Source: Cytophagales bacterium
Lineage (GTDB): Bacteria > Bacteroidota > Bacteroidia > Cytophagales > Spirosomataceae
DNA: 47,114 bases
Assembly: GCA_013298865.1 (NCBI GenBank)
Contig: JAAFJL010000018.1
Span: forward strand, 1-47,114
Direction: 5' to 3'
The position numbers and the translations under genes were made by a program. Under the pieces are notes generated by a model. It was not told where the DNA came from and did not search any database. It saw only the letters and a program-made list of their open reading frames with translations. Below, one piece after another: positions 15,038 through 24,091 of this stretch. The stretch's first letter is position 1. Each line of letters starts with the position of its first letter.

Positions 15038-17198
15038 TAATTTGTTGGGTTGGATTAGGGTAAATCCAATTAGCACTTACTTCATTTTCGGTTGACAAAA
15101 TCACAATTTTAGATGAATTTTCTAACAAAAGTAGTCCTCCTGCATTTGTGCCAACAATAAAATCTGGGAGTAAATCTCCATTCAAATCTCCAGCCGTTAC
15201 TACAAGATTTCCACCCAATTTTTTGAATTCTTTTTTCTGTGAAATATCATTAAAAAGCAGCGTACTGTCACCCTTGAATAATGCTACATTTTGTTCTGTA
15301 AAATTGGGGTAAATCTTCAAAACTCCACTTCGAGAAGCCGTTATTAATTCTGGTTTTTTGTCAAAATCTAAATCAATCGCCATTAGATAAAGTCCACCAG
15401 CAAGGTAGTTAGATTTTATGCCTCCGTATTCTTCACGGTCAAGGGTGTATGAAGGCGTTTTATTAGTTCCTCTATTCTTCCAAAACTGAATATTTCCTCT
15501 ACTTTTTGCTAATAATAAATCGGTAATTCCGTCTTTATCTGCATCGGTAAAAAGTGGAAAATCTCCGTTACTCATTTCTAAAACAGGAGGAATTATGATA
15601 GATTCTGAAACATTCAAATCAAATCCTTTTCCAGAAGATTTGTTTGGAATATACCGCATTTCTACACCATTGAAAGTATTGGCTATCCAGCCCAAATCTG
15701 GAATGTTATCTCCATTGAAATCATTTGTAAGTATCTTAATGTCAGTGAGTTGTAAATTTTTTGAAAGATTCAAATAATCACTACTGACCAATTGAAAATA
15801 ACTTTTCTGATTGGCATCTTTTTTATTCTCATAGTACGCAATACTCGCTCGCACGCCAGTTTCGCCCCGTATTCCACCATTGCTGACCAATAAATCCAAA
15901 TCTTTGTCACCATCAATATCTATCAATAATGGACTGGCATTTTCGCCCAAATCAAGCATAGAATTTTGCAAAAAATCATTATTGACATATTCCCAAATTG
16001 GCTTAGTCTCAGAGCCTTTATTTTTGTAAAACCAAGCAGATTTTTGATAATCAACCGAATAACTACCATTATCGGGACTATTGGTAGCAACTATTAAATC
16101 TTTGATGCCATCTTGGTCAAAATCTTCATTAAACGGAGCAAGAAACACTTTGAAGGTTGCTGGTTTAGATTCGGGGTAAGTATAGGTAGCTTTTTTGAAA
16201 ATTGCCTGATTATCAGTGCCTTCATTCATCATTGAGCCAATATTATTTGCTGTAACGTGTCCGTAAAGCATATCTTTTTTACCATCAGCATTAAGGTCTA
16301 ACAACAAAATAGAGTTACCAGAATGCAATACTTTCGCCGCTTTTTGTTGGGCATTCTCTTTGGGATTACAGTCTAAATCAAAACGGACATCATTGAAGTG
16401 TTCTTTCAAGAAATTACCCCAACAGTAGCCAATTTTTTTAAATTCAAAATGTGTTTTATCCCCGTAGTTTTCCATGCTATAATTTCGGTGAAATTCGACT
16501 GTATTTCCACCAGAATCGAAGGCGAGAACATCAATATCGCCATCGTTATCAGCATCGACAATGGCAGGAATGTCCGAAGAAGCAACGTAAAGATTGATTT
16601 TTCCACTAAATCCTTGCGTGTAAACAGGGTTGAGAATTTCTTGAAAAGCTAAATTTCCAACAGAAATGTTCTTGAAAATTTTCATTCCAGCAGGGGCATA
16701 CGTGAACAAATCTTTCTTGCCATCGCCATCATAATCGACCATGAGCATCCAGTTATCAATATCAGGAAACTGACTTTCAAATTGAGGAGCATGAATCCAA
16801 GCATTATTCTTAGATTGAAAAATCATCAATTTATCTGAACTTCTATCAAAAACGATGAGTCCTTTTGTGCCTTTATTGTCTAAATTGCAAGTCGAAAACT
16901 GGGGGGCATTGATTCCGCCAGCCCAAGGATTATTGTAAGTACCTGAAAAATAAATGCTTTCCTGATTATTGCCTCCAGATTTTTGTGTAAAAGAAAAGTC
17001 TTGGGCTGAAGATAAAAAGTTTATATTGAATACGAACAATAAAACTATTGACCAAGCATTAATTATCCAATAATCAATCTGTACTTCACGGGTTCGACTG
17101 TCATAAATTTTCGTAAAAAATTTAGAAGAACCAAAAATCTTATCTATAACTAAACGAAACATAAAATTTTTCATAGCAAATTTGTAAATAAAACTCAT
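14919..17198 (-). CDS. Secreted FG-GAP/VCBS repeat protein with truncated T9SS signal
   Basis: This 759-residue protein is exported and built from about nine FG-GAP-type calcium-binding repeats, for example DYDGDGKKDLFTY, DADNDGDIDVLAF, DLNADGKKDML and DIDGDKDLDLLVS. These form a beta-propeller that in relatives serves adhesion or binding. The signal peptide core is at 44-63, ending SSAQ, unusually far from the first Met, so the true start may be downstream or use another codon. At the C-terminus WIYPNPTQQ (711-719) opens a type IX secretion sorting domain. The domain stops after KTLQVLSN and is replaced by IPPPKPPSNPSFP. The final strand needed for sorting is missing. The 3' end overlaps the TrpF-like gene by 119 bp. 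Confidence 0.85.
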   Translation of the reverse strand: MSFIYKFAMKNFMFRLVIDKIFGSSKFFTKIYDSRTREVQIDYWIINAWSIVLLFVFNINFLSSAQDFSFTQKSGGNNQESIYFSGTYNNPWAGGINAPQFSTCNLDNKGTKGLIVFDRSSDKLMIFQSKNNAWIHAPQFESQFPDIDNWMLMVDYDGDGKKDLFTYAPAGMKIFKNISVGNLAFQEILNPVYTQGFSGKINLYVASSDIPAIVDADNDGDIDVLAFDSGGNTVEFHRNYSMENYGDKTHFEFKKIGYCWGNFLKEHFNDVRFDLDCNPKENAQQKAAKVLHSGNSILLLDLNADGKKDMLYGHVTANNIGSMMNEGTDNQAIFKKATYTYPESKPATFKVFLAPFNEDFDQDGIKDLIVATNSPDNGSYSVDYQKSAWFYKNKGSETKPIWEYVNNDFLQNSMLDLGENASPLLIDIDGDKDLDLLVSNGGIRGETGVRASIAYYENKKDANQKSYFQLVSSDYLNLSKNLQLTDIKILTNDFNGDNIPDLGWIANTFNGVEMRYIPNKSSGKGFDLNVSESIIIPPVLEMSNGDFPLFTDADKDGITDLLLAKSRGNIQFWKNRGTNKTPSYTLDREEYGGIKSNYLAGGLYLMAIDLDFDKKPELITASRSGVLKIYPNFTEQNVALFKGDSTLLFNDISQKKEFKKLGGNLVVTAGDLNGDLLPDFIVGTNAGGLLLLENSSKIVILSTENEVSANWIYPNPTQQIINLKIPYQSDIQLVDKMGKTLQVLSNIPPPKPPSNPSFP

Positions 17199-17211
17199 TA
17201 ACTCTTTAACG

Positions 17212-18516
17212 ATGATTACGATTTCAGAATTATATCAAAAATACAAAGAATGTACTGGTGTTTCCACTGATACCCGCAAAATTGGTGCGAATATGCTATT
17301 TTTTGCATTGAAAGGTCCAAATTTCGATGCCAATACTTTTGCTGCTCAAGCATTGGTAAAAGGAGCAAAGTATGCGATTGTCGATGACCCCACTTTTGCA
17401 AACGATACAAATACTTTTTGCGTTGCCGATACCCTAAAGGCTTTACAAGATTTAGCACTTTTTCATAGAAGAAAACTAAATATTCCTGTGGTCGGACTGA
17501 CAGGTTCAAACGGAAAGACAACTTCTAAGGAATTGTTGAATGTTGTTCTCTCGAAAAAGTACAAAACTTTAGCAACCTCTGGGAATTTGAATAATCATAT
17601 TGGAGTGCCTTTGACGGTTCTTTCAATTGATAATTCTGTTGAAATTGCCATTATCGAAATGGGGGCAAATAAGCAAGGAGACATTAAAGAGTTAGTTGAA
17701 ATTTGTGAGCCAACACACGGATTTATCACAAATATTGGCAAAGCACATTTAGAAGGTTTTGGCGGAATTGCAGGTGTGCGAAAAGGAAAGGGTGAATTAT
17801 ATGATTGGCTTTCGATAAATAATAAAACGGTCTTTGTAAATGCAGATTCACCGCCAACTTTAGACATGATTTCTGGGCGACCATTTTATGATACAATTGT
17901 TTTTTCAACCGAAGAAGAATCTGATTATCAGAAAGTTGCAGATTTGGTAGATGAAATACCAACCGTAGTTTTTAGTGTAAATAAAAAGCAATACACCACT
18001 CATTTAACTGGAAGATACAATTTTGATAATATGTGTACAGCTATCAGAATTGGACAATATTTTGGTGTAAAAACCGAAGATGCCTGTGAAGCAGTGGCTG
18101 AATATGAACCTACAAACAACCGTTCTCAGTTTGTGGAAAAAGGTACAAATATGGTTTTGATGGATGCCTACAATGCAAATCCATCGTCGATGAATGCAGC
18201 CATCAAAAACTTTGACAACCTAAAAGCCGAGAAAAAAATGGTGATTTTAGGCGATATGTTTGAACTCGGAGATGAAGCACAATCGGAACACGCAGCCATT
18301 GGTAAATTATTGGCAAAGTGCAATTTTGATTATATTCTTTTAGCAGGAAAATTAATGGAAAGTGCCGTGCCACACTTACCCATGATGAAGGCATTATATT
18401 TTCCAGATAAATTTGGGCTTCATGTTTGGTTGCAAGATAATCCTCAGCAAAATACTCATGTTTTGGTAAAAGGTTCTCGTGGAATGGGCTTGGAAAGTGT
18501 TTTGGGATTTTTATAA
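17212..18516 (+). CDS. murF: UDP-N-acetylmuramoyl-tripeptide--D-alanyl-D-alanine ligase MurF
   Basis: MurF adds D-Ala-D-Ala to UDP-MurNAc-tripeptide, the last cytoplasmic step of the peptidoglycan precursor. The 434-residue protein has the UDP-binding STDTR (18-22), ATP P-loop GLTGSNGKTT (95-104), the NNHIGVPLT motif and the late NNRSQF and DAYNANPSSM motifs, all characteristic of MurF. The start at 17212 gives a normal N-terminus. Only 13 nt separate it from the annotated start of the divergent FG-GAP gene, so its promoter must lie inside that gene or that gene starts later. It ends in a six-base convergent overlap with the RES gene and has no terminator there. Confidence 0.97.
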   Translation: MITISELYQKYKECTGVSTDTRKIGANMLFFALKGPNFDANTFAAQALVKGAKYAIVDDPTFANDTNTFCVADTLKALQDLALFHRRKLNIPVVGLTGSNGKTTSKELLNVVLSKKYKTLATSGNLNNHIGVPLTVLSIDNSVEIAIIEMGANKQGDIKELVEICEPTHGFITNIGKAHLEGFGGIAGVRKGKGELYDWLSINNKTVFVNADSPPTLDMISGRPFYDTIVFSTEEESDYQKVADLVDEIPTVVFSVNKKQYTTHLTGRYNFDNMCTAIRIGQYFGVKTEDACEAVAEYEPTNNRSQFVEKGTNMVLMDAYNANPSSMNAAIKNFDNLKAEKKMVILGDMFELGDEAQSEHAAIGKLLAKCNFDYILLAGKLMESAVPHLPMMKALYFPDKFGLHVWLQDNPQQNTHVLVKGSRGMGLESVLGFL

Positions 18517-19083
18517 AGATTTCCCAAGGATTTCTTCTATTAAAGTTGACATTTTTGAGCCTTTAATTTGAGGTTTTTGAAAGCGATTGTCAAATGTAAA
18601 AGGCTCAATTTTAGTTACCAAACTATCATTCATTTTGTCATGAAAAGGATTCAATAAAATGTTATAAGAAGATTCAGTTTGAATAGAATGAACAGCCGTA
18701 GGGAGCTGTAAAGCAAGATATTTTTTGTTTTTCAGCCATTGTTCTGTTACCTTATGGAGAATGCTCGGTGCTGGCGAGTCTCGCCAAACTTTCGGTAAAA
18801 AAGATGGTTCAATTTTTAGAATTTCTTCTTCTTGGATTTCTATTGTAGCAACCAATAAAGAGGGTAATTTGCTGTTGGGAAATCCCTCAAAATAGTGAAC
18901 TAAATATTCCAGAGAAGCTAATTCGACAGTTAAAGAAGTATATACAACAGGTACTCCGATAGGATTCCAACGACCACCAGTTATTTCGGCACCTTTCCCA
19001 GATAGAAAATCCTTGGGCAAACCAGAATGTGCAGATTGAAGACGATAAATGTTCAAAATATTTTTTTTAAGAGTAAACTCCAA
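18511..19083 (-). CDS. RES-domain toxin
   Basis: RES toxins are NAD+-degrading enzymes of type II toxin-antitoxin systems. The 190-residue protein has the family signature in order: IYRLQ at 12-16, GGRWNPIGVPVVYTS at 36-50 (R38 is the conserved Arg), ELASLEYLVHY with E59, and ESSYNILLNPFH (137-148) with the conserved serine. It overlaps the antitoxin gene by 17 bp (19067-19083), so the two are translationally coupled with the antitoxin first. All three diagnostic residues are present, so it is probably functional. Its stop lies back to back with the murF stop. Confidence 0.93.
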   Translation of the reverse strand: MEFTLKKNILNIYRLQSAHSGLPKDFLSGKGAEITGGRWNPIGVPVVYTSLTVELASLEYLVHYFEGFPNSKLPSLLVATIEIQEEEILKIEPSFLPKVWRDSPAPSILHKVTEQWLKNKKYLALQLPTAVHSIQTESSYNILLNPFHDKMNDSLVTKIEPFTFDNRFQKPQIKGSKMSTLIEEILGKSL

Positions 19084-19468
19084 ACTCTATTTTCTTTAAA
19101 GTATTTGTTACAACTTCAAAACCTGTGATGGTATCCAATAACTCAACCCCAGATTTATCTCCAAAAATTCGCATAGATTGTCTCATCCATAGTTTGAAAT
19201 CTTCTAATTCAGAAAAAACATCTTCTCCGTATTGATATAGTAACATCAATTTCAACAAACGCTCTGTACTTGACGTATCTAATTGTTTATCAGTAGGATA
19301 CCTATGCAATGTTCTTTCCGAAATATTTAAAATTCGAGCTATTTCACGGTCAGAAAGTTCAAGTTGTTTTCCAACTGCATCAATTGCCCCACGATTGAGG
19401 CCTTTCCGAGAAAGTTCAATCAATTCTAATGGATTTTGTAAAAGATTGATATTGTTTGAAGATTTCAT
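19067..19468 (-). CDS. Xre/MbcA/ParS-type antitoxin (DUF2384)
   Basis: This is the cognate antitoxin of the RES toxin. The 133-residue protein has an N-terminal Xre-type helix-turn-helix (LSDREIARILNISERTLHRY, residues 38-57). It ends in the MbcA/ParS toxin-binding domain, with FKLWMRQSMRIFGD (91-104), LLDTITGFEVV (110-120) and the terminal KKIEFG (125-130). Such antitoxins block the toxin active site with the C-terminal part and repress their own operon with the HTH. A likely operator, an 11-bp inverted repeat plus a third half-site, lies just upstream. The pair sits between murF and purQ as a compact two-gene insertion. Confidence 0.93.
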   Translation of the reverse strand: MKSSNNINLLQNPLELIELSRKGLNRGAIDAVGKQLELSDREIARILNISERTLHRYPTDKQLDTSSTERLLKLMLLYQYGEDVFSELEDFKLWMRQSMRIFGDKSGVELLDTITGFEVVTNTLKKIEFGVYS

Positions 19469-19478
19469 ATTTCATTCA

Positions 19479-19544
19479 TTTTGGCATAAATATATATGAC
19501 AAATGGCATACTTCCAAAAATATATTTTGAAAATATGCCATTTG
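19479..19544 (-). promoter_or_regulatory. Probable autoregulatory operator of the Xre/RES operon
   Basis: CAAATGGCATA (19500-19510) and TATGCCATTTG (19534-19544) form a perfect 11-bp inverted repeat 23 nt apart. A third TTTGGCATAAA half-site lies at 19480-19490, close to the antitoxin start. A TATTTTTG box on the minus strand (19515-19522) falls between the arms. The layout fits repression by the antitoxin. Binding is inferred. Confidence 0.6.
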
Positions 19545-19565
19545 AGACTTTTATCTTTATACAGT

Positions 19566-20255
19566 CTAAACCAAAATCTCTCCTACAATTTGTTGTAAAA
19601 TTTCTAAACCATCTATATTTCCTAACATTGGATCTGCGGCTCTTTCTGGATGTGGCATCATTCCAAAAACGTTCCTATTTGCGTTACAAATTCCTGCGAT
19701 ATTTTCTATACTTCCGTTAAGATTGGTTTCATCCGAAATATCACCATTTTTATCACAATATTTAAAAAGGATTTGATCATTATTGATTAATTCTTGCACA
19801 GTTTTAGCATCAGCAAAATATCTTCCGTCTGCATGAGCTACGGGTATTTTGTAGGCTTTGTTTAGGTCTAAACCATTGGTTAGCAATGCGTTATTGCTAA
19901 TAGTTTTAAGATAAATGTTTTTAGAAACAAATTTCTGAAAATCATTTCTCAATAAAACACCAGGCAATAAACCTGCTTCAACCAATACTTGGAAACCATT
20001 GCAAATACCGAGCAAATAACCTCCATTATTAGCGTGTTCAATTACTTTTTCCATGATAGGAGAGAAGCGTGCGATTGCCCCCGAACGGAGATAATCTCCA
20101 TAAGAAAAGCCACCAGGAAGAATGATAAAATCACAACCTTGAAGGTCAGTATCTTTATGCCAAAGTTTGATAACATCTTGATCCATTGCTTGCAAAACAC
20201 CAACGGTATCGTCGTCACAATTTGAGCCTGGAAATACTACTACACCAAATTTCAT
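19566..20255 (-). CDS. purQ: Phosphoribosylformylglycinamidine synthase subunit PurQ
   Basis: PurQ is the glutaminase subunit that supplies ammonia to PurL in the fourth step of purine synthesis. The 229-residue protein is a class I glutamine amidotransferase. The nucleophile is C85 in LLGICNGFQVL and the His/Glu pair is H202 and E204 in MMPHPERA. The opening KFGVVVFPGSNCDDD and the LPGGFSYGDYLRSGAIA stretch are specific to PurQ. It lies 38 nt after the serine hydrolase gene on the same strand, so the two may be co-transcribed, although their functions are unrelated. No purL or purS is visible in the window. Confidence 0.97.
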   Translation of the reverse strand: MKFGVVVFPGSNCDDDTVGVLQAMDQDVIKLWHKDTDLQGCDFIILPGGFSYGDYLRSGAIARFSPIMEKVIEHANNGGYLLGICNGFQVLVEAGLLPGVLLRNDFQKFVSKNIYLKTISNNALLTNGLDLNKAYKIPVAHADGRYFADAKTVQELINNDQILFKYCDKNGDISDETNLNGSIENIAGICNANRNVFGMMPHPERAADPMLGNIDGLEILQQIVGEILV

Positions 20256-20293
20256 ATTTTATATTTTTGTCGAGTTTGAAATATTCAATAAAA

Positions 20294-21817
20294 TTACTTC
20301 TTTCTTACGAAAATGTAAGGGTCGAACTCAACGAAATCGGGAAATTTCAAGCTCATCGTAGTGGTTTTACCATTTTGAACTTCAAAATTCATGGTATTTG
20401 ACCCGTTCATAAGGTTTGCATAGGTACACCAAAAATCATTATTTCCCATAGCTTCAATTTTTTGAGAAAGTTTTCCGTGAATAGGAGATTCTAAACTAAG
20501 CATATTATTGGCAAACTTTACTTCAATGTCCCCATAGACATTATGCGTGTAAATGCCTGCATATTCCTTTAGCAACAAAGTAGGTTTAGGTTTATCAGTG
20601 ATTTTCTTTTGGGTCTCTTTTAAGGCTAAATCATTTGCATTTATTTCGTCAAGATTTCCTTTCCAGAAGATATTGTCATAATTTCTATAAGGTTGCCCCA
20701 AAAGTGCGTCCAATAATTGATAGTGTAGCGGTGTATGAAAGTTTGCACTGGAAGAATTTGTCAAAATGATAAAACCTACTCTACCATCTGGACTAAAAGC
20801 AGTGCTTGACAAAAAACCATTTACGCCACCATCATGGGTAATGATTCTTTTGCCAGCATAATCTCTTACGAACCAACCAAGCCCGTAATTATAAAACTGA
20901 GAAGGGAACAAACCTGATTTTCTTGTTGTAATAATCAACTGAGGTTCCCACGTTTTCATGACAACTTCTTTCGGAATCACCTGATTACCAAGTACTTTGC
21001 CCGTATCTAATTGCATTAGAATCCATTTTGTCATGTCTTTTACAGAGGCAGAAATACTACCTGCTGATGCTAAATTATCAATGATTCCGAAAGGGATTTT
21101 GGTTATTTTTTTATCATGAACTATGTGTGCATAAGCCTTATTCTGAGCGGATTCCATTTCAGATGTTAAGGCAATTGCCGAGTTCATTCCTACTGTTTTA
21201 AAGATTTTTTCACGAATAAAATTTTCCCATTGTATGCCTGTTACAGCAGGAATTACTTCTCCAGCAGTTACAAAAGCAGCGTTACAATACCCAAATTTTG
21301 TTCGGAAAGGATATTTTGGAACACATTTCCCAAAACGTTCAATGACATTTTTTCTGCTCAGGTTTGATTCCCAGTAGGTAAAATCTCCCTGAAAAGTTTC
21401 TAAACCAGAACGGTGACAAAGCATATCTCGGATTCGTGCATCTTTACTTGCCAAAGAATCATTCATCCTAAAATAGGGAATCCACTGAGTAACTTTATCA
21501 TCAAGTGAAAGTTTCTTTTCTTGTGCCAATAAACATAAACTTGTCGCTGTAAATGCTTTTGTGTTTGAGCCAATCATGAAAAGCGTATTTTCGTCAACCT
21601 TTTCTGGTTTACACACTTCTCTTACTCCATAAGTTTTGGTCAATAAAATTTTTCCATCTTTAATGACAGCCAAAGCAAGTCCAGGGATTTGCCAATTTTT
21701 CATGCCCTTTTCTATATAAATATCAAGGCTATCAGATAAGAAATTGTTAGTTTGGGCTTTTAGATTTTCGATACTAAAAAATATCAAAAGAAGTAACAGA
21801 ATAAATAGTTTTTTCAT
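20294..21817 (-). CDS. Secreted serine hydrolase, beta-lactamase/PBP4-like (PF00144) with DUF3471 tail
   Basis: This is a 507-residue penicillin-recognising serine hydrolase of the class C beta-lactamase superfamily. Natural substrates may be D-amino-acid peptides or esters. A signal peptide (MKKLFILLLLLIFFSIENLKAQ) exports it. The catalytic set is S84-N-T-K87 in GSNTK, Y177-C-N179, and H328-D-G-G in place of the KTG box. Residues from about 410 form a DUF3471-type beta domain (LKEYAGIYTHNVYGDIEVKF). No transmembrane helix follows, so it is probably periplasmic. A TACTTTTG box on the minus strand at 21851-21858 gives a plausible promoter. Real beta-lactam resistance is not implied. Confidence 0.9.
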   Translation of the reverse strand: MKKLFILLLLLIFFSIENLKAQTNNFLSDSLDIYIEKGMKNWQIPGLALAVIKDGKILLTKTYGVREVCKPEKVDENTLFMIGSNTKAFTATSLCLLAQEKKLSLDDKVTQWIPYFRMNDSLASKDARIRDMLCHRSGLETFQGDFTYWESNLSRKNVIERFGKCVPKYPFRTKFGYCNAAFVTAGEVIPAVTGIQWENFIREKIFKTVGMNSAIALTSEMESAQNKAYAHIVHDKKITKIPFGIIDNLASAGSISASVKDMTKWILMQLDTGKVLGNQVIPKEVVMKTWEPQLIITTRKSGLFPSQFYNYGLGWFVRDYAGKRIITHDGGVNGFLSSTAFSPDGRVGFIILTNSSSANFHTPLHYQLLDALLGQPYRNYDNIFWKGNLDEINANDLALKETQKKITDKPKPTLLLKEYAGIYTHNVYGDIEVKFANNMLSLESPIHGKLSQKIEAMGNNDFWCTYANLMNGSNTMNFEVQNGKTTTMSLKFPDFVEFDPYIFVRKK

Positions 21818-21850
21818 GATTTCTCGTTAAGTTTTCAAATGCAAATCAAA

Positions 21851-21858
21851 CAAAAGTA
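21851..21858 (-). promoter_or_regulatory. -7 promoter box for the serine hydrolase
   Basis: The minus strand reads TACTTTTG, an exact TAnnTTTG, about 34 nt before the start codon at 21817. The -33 element is not exact. Confidence 0.5.
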
Positions 21859-21922
21859 TCTTGGAAAACGTACCGATTAATAACTTTTTTTTGAAATATG
21901 TTTTAGCATCTTAATTATTGGA

Positions 21923-21930
21923 TAACTTTG
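21923..21930 (+). promoter_or_regulatory. -7 promoter box for the 21952 gene
   Basis: TAACTTTG fits TAnnTTTG and lies 22 nt before the ATG at 21952. It overlaps the alternative start at 21928, so that start cannot be used. A T-rich stretch at 21901-21904 is a weak -33 candidate. Confidence 0.55.
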
Positions 21931-21951
21931 GGTAAAACAAACTTCGTAATC

Positions 21952-23136
21952 ATGAAAAATCTTAAACTCTCTCTAATATTTAGCTTTATTTTCGCTCTGA
22001 AAAGTCTAAGTCTTTCTGCCCAAGATTTAATTTATACCAATGACGGTCGGACTTTGGAAGGCAGGGTTGTTGAGATGAAATCCAATAAGTTTCGTTACAA
22101 AAAATCTGAGAATCTTAAAGAGAAAATGTTCACCATCAAGAAAGAAGATGTTGTTTTGATTTTTAACAGAAATGGAACATATCTTTCTATGGCGAATTTG
22201 CCGAAAAATGCGGACGACATTATCAATGATTATCTCGGAAATGCAGAATTTAATGAATCCGTTTTTTCGTTGGATAGAGTCATAACGTCTGATAATCAGA
22301 TACTTGTGGGAGAATTCATTACAGAGGTTGACGATAACATCAAATTCAAAGATCAGCAAGGGAATGTAAAAACCATCGAAAAAGGGGATATTTTAGCGAT
22401 AATCTATCGTGATGGTACGCATAAATTGATGCTCTATCCGTCTATTGCAGCCACTGGTTTGGCACGTGTCAGAGAGAAAATTAATGAATTGAATGACCAA
22501 AATGCACAAGGTGCAATCACTCCAATGGCAACTTCTACGCCAGTTGAGGAAAAAAAGGAAGTTGCTGTTGAACCTGTAAAACCAGCAGAAATTTCTCCTG
22601 CAATAGCCGAAAAAACAGGCATAGAGGATTTAGACGATGTCAGTTTCAAGGAATACGAGCAGAAAGCACTGAATAAAGTAAACGATTTAACAATTTATAT
22701 TGCTAAAATTGCCAATAAAGCTACCGACTTTGGCGAGTCTGGCAAGGCGATAGATTTAGCTGTGGCACTTTTCGTGAGCGAAGAGTCTGTGGTAGAAGTA
22801 AGTTCAATTAAAGCAGGAACTCGGAATAAATATAAGGTTAGAAAATATTTTAATAATTTGAAATTATTGAAATATGACAAAATTTCTATTGAATGGACGA
22901 ATATTAATTATGTGAGTAATCTAAAAAAAGGAGATGATGGAAACTACCACGGAACGATTTCTTATCAGCAAGAATTCAAAGGATATAAAGATGGAAAGGT
23001 TGTTTACTCTGATATTACAGAAAAAAATGTGGAGGTTATTCTGAAAACATATATGAAAAATGTGGACGGAGAATCAAAATTGCTGTGGGATGTTTTCTTG
23101 GAAGATATTGGTGTGGAACAAGATAGACAAATCTAA
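21952..23136 (+). CDS. Exported protein with two internal beta-type repeats, unknown function
   Basis: The function is not recognised. The 394-residue protein has a signal peptide ending LSLSAQ (about residue 24). Two similar segments follow. Residues 26-80 (IYTNDGRTLEGRVVEM to IFNRNGTYL) and 108-162 (VITSDNQILVGEFITE to IYRDGTHKLML) share the plan D-G/N-x-x-x-x-G-x-x-x-E...F(K/R)...I.K.D.(L/V).I..R.GT. A Pro/Glu/Val-rich linker (about 185-215) leads to a C-terminal alpha/beta domain of about 180 residues. A similar secreted gene follows on the same strand. The pair may be co-expressed envelope proteins, but nothing indicates a reaction. Confidence 0.7.
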   Translation: MKNLKLSLIFSFIFALKSLSLSAQDLIYTNDGRTLEGRVVEMKSNKFRYKKSENLKEKMFTIKKEDVVLIFNRNGTYLSMANLPKNADDIINDYLGNAEFNESVFSLDRVITSDNQILVGEFITEVDDNIKFKDQQGNVKTIEKGDILAIIYRDGTHKLMLYPSIAATGLARVREKINELNDQNAQGAITPMATSTPVEEKKEVAVEPVKPAEISPAIAEKTGIEDLDDVSFKEYEQKALNKVNDLTIYIAKIANKATDFGESGKAIDLAVALFVSEESVVEVSSIKAGTRNKYKVRKYFNNLKLLKYDKISIEWTNINYVSNLKKGDDGNYHGTISYQQEFKGYKDGKVVYSDITEKNVEVILKTYMKNVDGESKLLWDVFLEDIGVEQDRQI

Positions 23137-23237
23137 GAAGTAGTTGATACGTTTTAAGTTAACAAGTTTTTAAATTGAAATGGTTTTTAAGTAATTGATA
23201 ATCAAATGACTATAGAATATTTCTCAGCGAGTTCTTA

Positions 23238-24089
23238 ATGAAACAATACCTAACACTATTCTTAATTTTACTTACCAATGCCTTGTTCTCTCAGGCGGTG
23301 TCGATTGACGACGCTAAATTATTTAATCCAACTTACAAATTGGGGCGAGATAAATTTGAAAATTATGCCTATAAAATCAAACAGATAGATGAATTTATCG
23401 AACGATTTAATAATAGTGACAAATCACTTTTGCGTAAATACCAGATTGCTAATAATCAAAACCTCGATGGAAAAAGAATAGACGTTTACCGACAACTTTT
23501 CAATAAATCCCAGACTTGGAAAGTAGAAGATATTCGAGATTTTTATCGTCTCATCAATAATAAATTTCAACCAGTTTATATAAGTTTTTACGATAAAGAT
23601 TGGTATGCAGAAGTTACTTGCGGTTTTTTGTATCAATCTAAAAAACAGACAGTTACGCTAAAATTAAAGGTTTTGCGGACAGGCGAAAACTCTTCCAGAT
23701 GGACGATTTTTGATGTTTCAGAAGGCTTTCTGTCTAAATATCCCAATGATTCTTTTCCTTCACTTTCTGCTAATGCAGACGTCCGTAAATCCCTCAGTCC
23801 AGCCAGTCATGGTACCAACTTTTTAAAGTTAGAAAAAGCACTTTCCGACAAAGAAAATATGAGAGTATTTTTCGATGAAAGTTTTTTCATACAACATCAC
23901 GCACCTTTCATGCGGGAGTTGATGAATGGCAATTTAACCTTCCAACAAGTAAACCAAGTGAAATACCACTTTCTACAAGTAAAAGACTGGGTTTTTGTGG
24001 TAGAAAAATTCAACCGACAAAGTAATAACTCAGGATGGTTGATTTCTAAGTTGTTGAAAGTCAGCGAGGAAGAGAAAAAGGGGTACTGA
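23238..24089 (+). CDS. Exported protein of unknown function
   Basis: The 283-residue protein begins with a standard signal peptide (MKQYLTLFLILLTNALFSQA). The mature part is mixed alpha/beta without a motif I can name. It is rich in Phe, Lys and Asp, with a basic-aromatic segment FYDKDWYAEVTCGFLYQSKK and a later HGTNFLKLEKAL stretch that looks helical. It lies 101 nt downstream of another secreted protein of unknown function on the same strand. Its stop is two bases from the convergent dehydrogenase-subunit stop. A promoter is not obvious. I assign only export. Confidence 0.65.
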   Translation: MKQYLTLFLILLTNALFSQAVSIDDAKLFNPTYKLGRDKFENYAYKIKQIDEFIERFNNSDKSLLRKYQIANNQNLDGKRIDVYRQLFNKSQTWKVEDIRDFYRLINNKFQPVYISFYDKDWYAEVTCGFLYQSKKQTVTLKLKVLRTGENSSRWTIFDVSEGFLSKYPNDSFPSLSANADVRKSLSPASHGTNFLKLEKALSDKENMRVFFDESFFIQHHAPFMRELMNGNLTFQQVNQVKYHFLQVKDWVFVVEKFNRQSNNSGWLISKLLKVSEEEKKGY

Positions 24090-24091
24090 AT

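Noticed and set aside
20294-21817. Beta-lactam resistance gene
   Set aside because: It has the SxxK, YxN and HxG residues shared by esterases, peptidases and class C enzymes alike. Nothing specific to a true beta-lactamase is visible.
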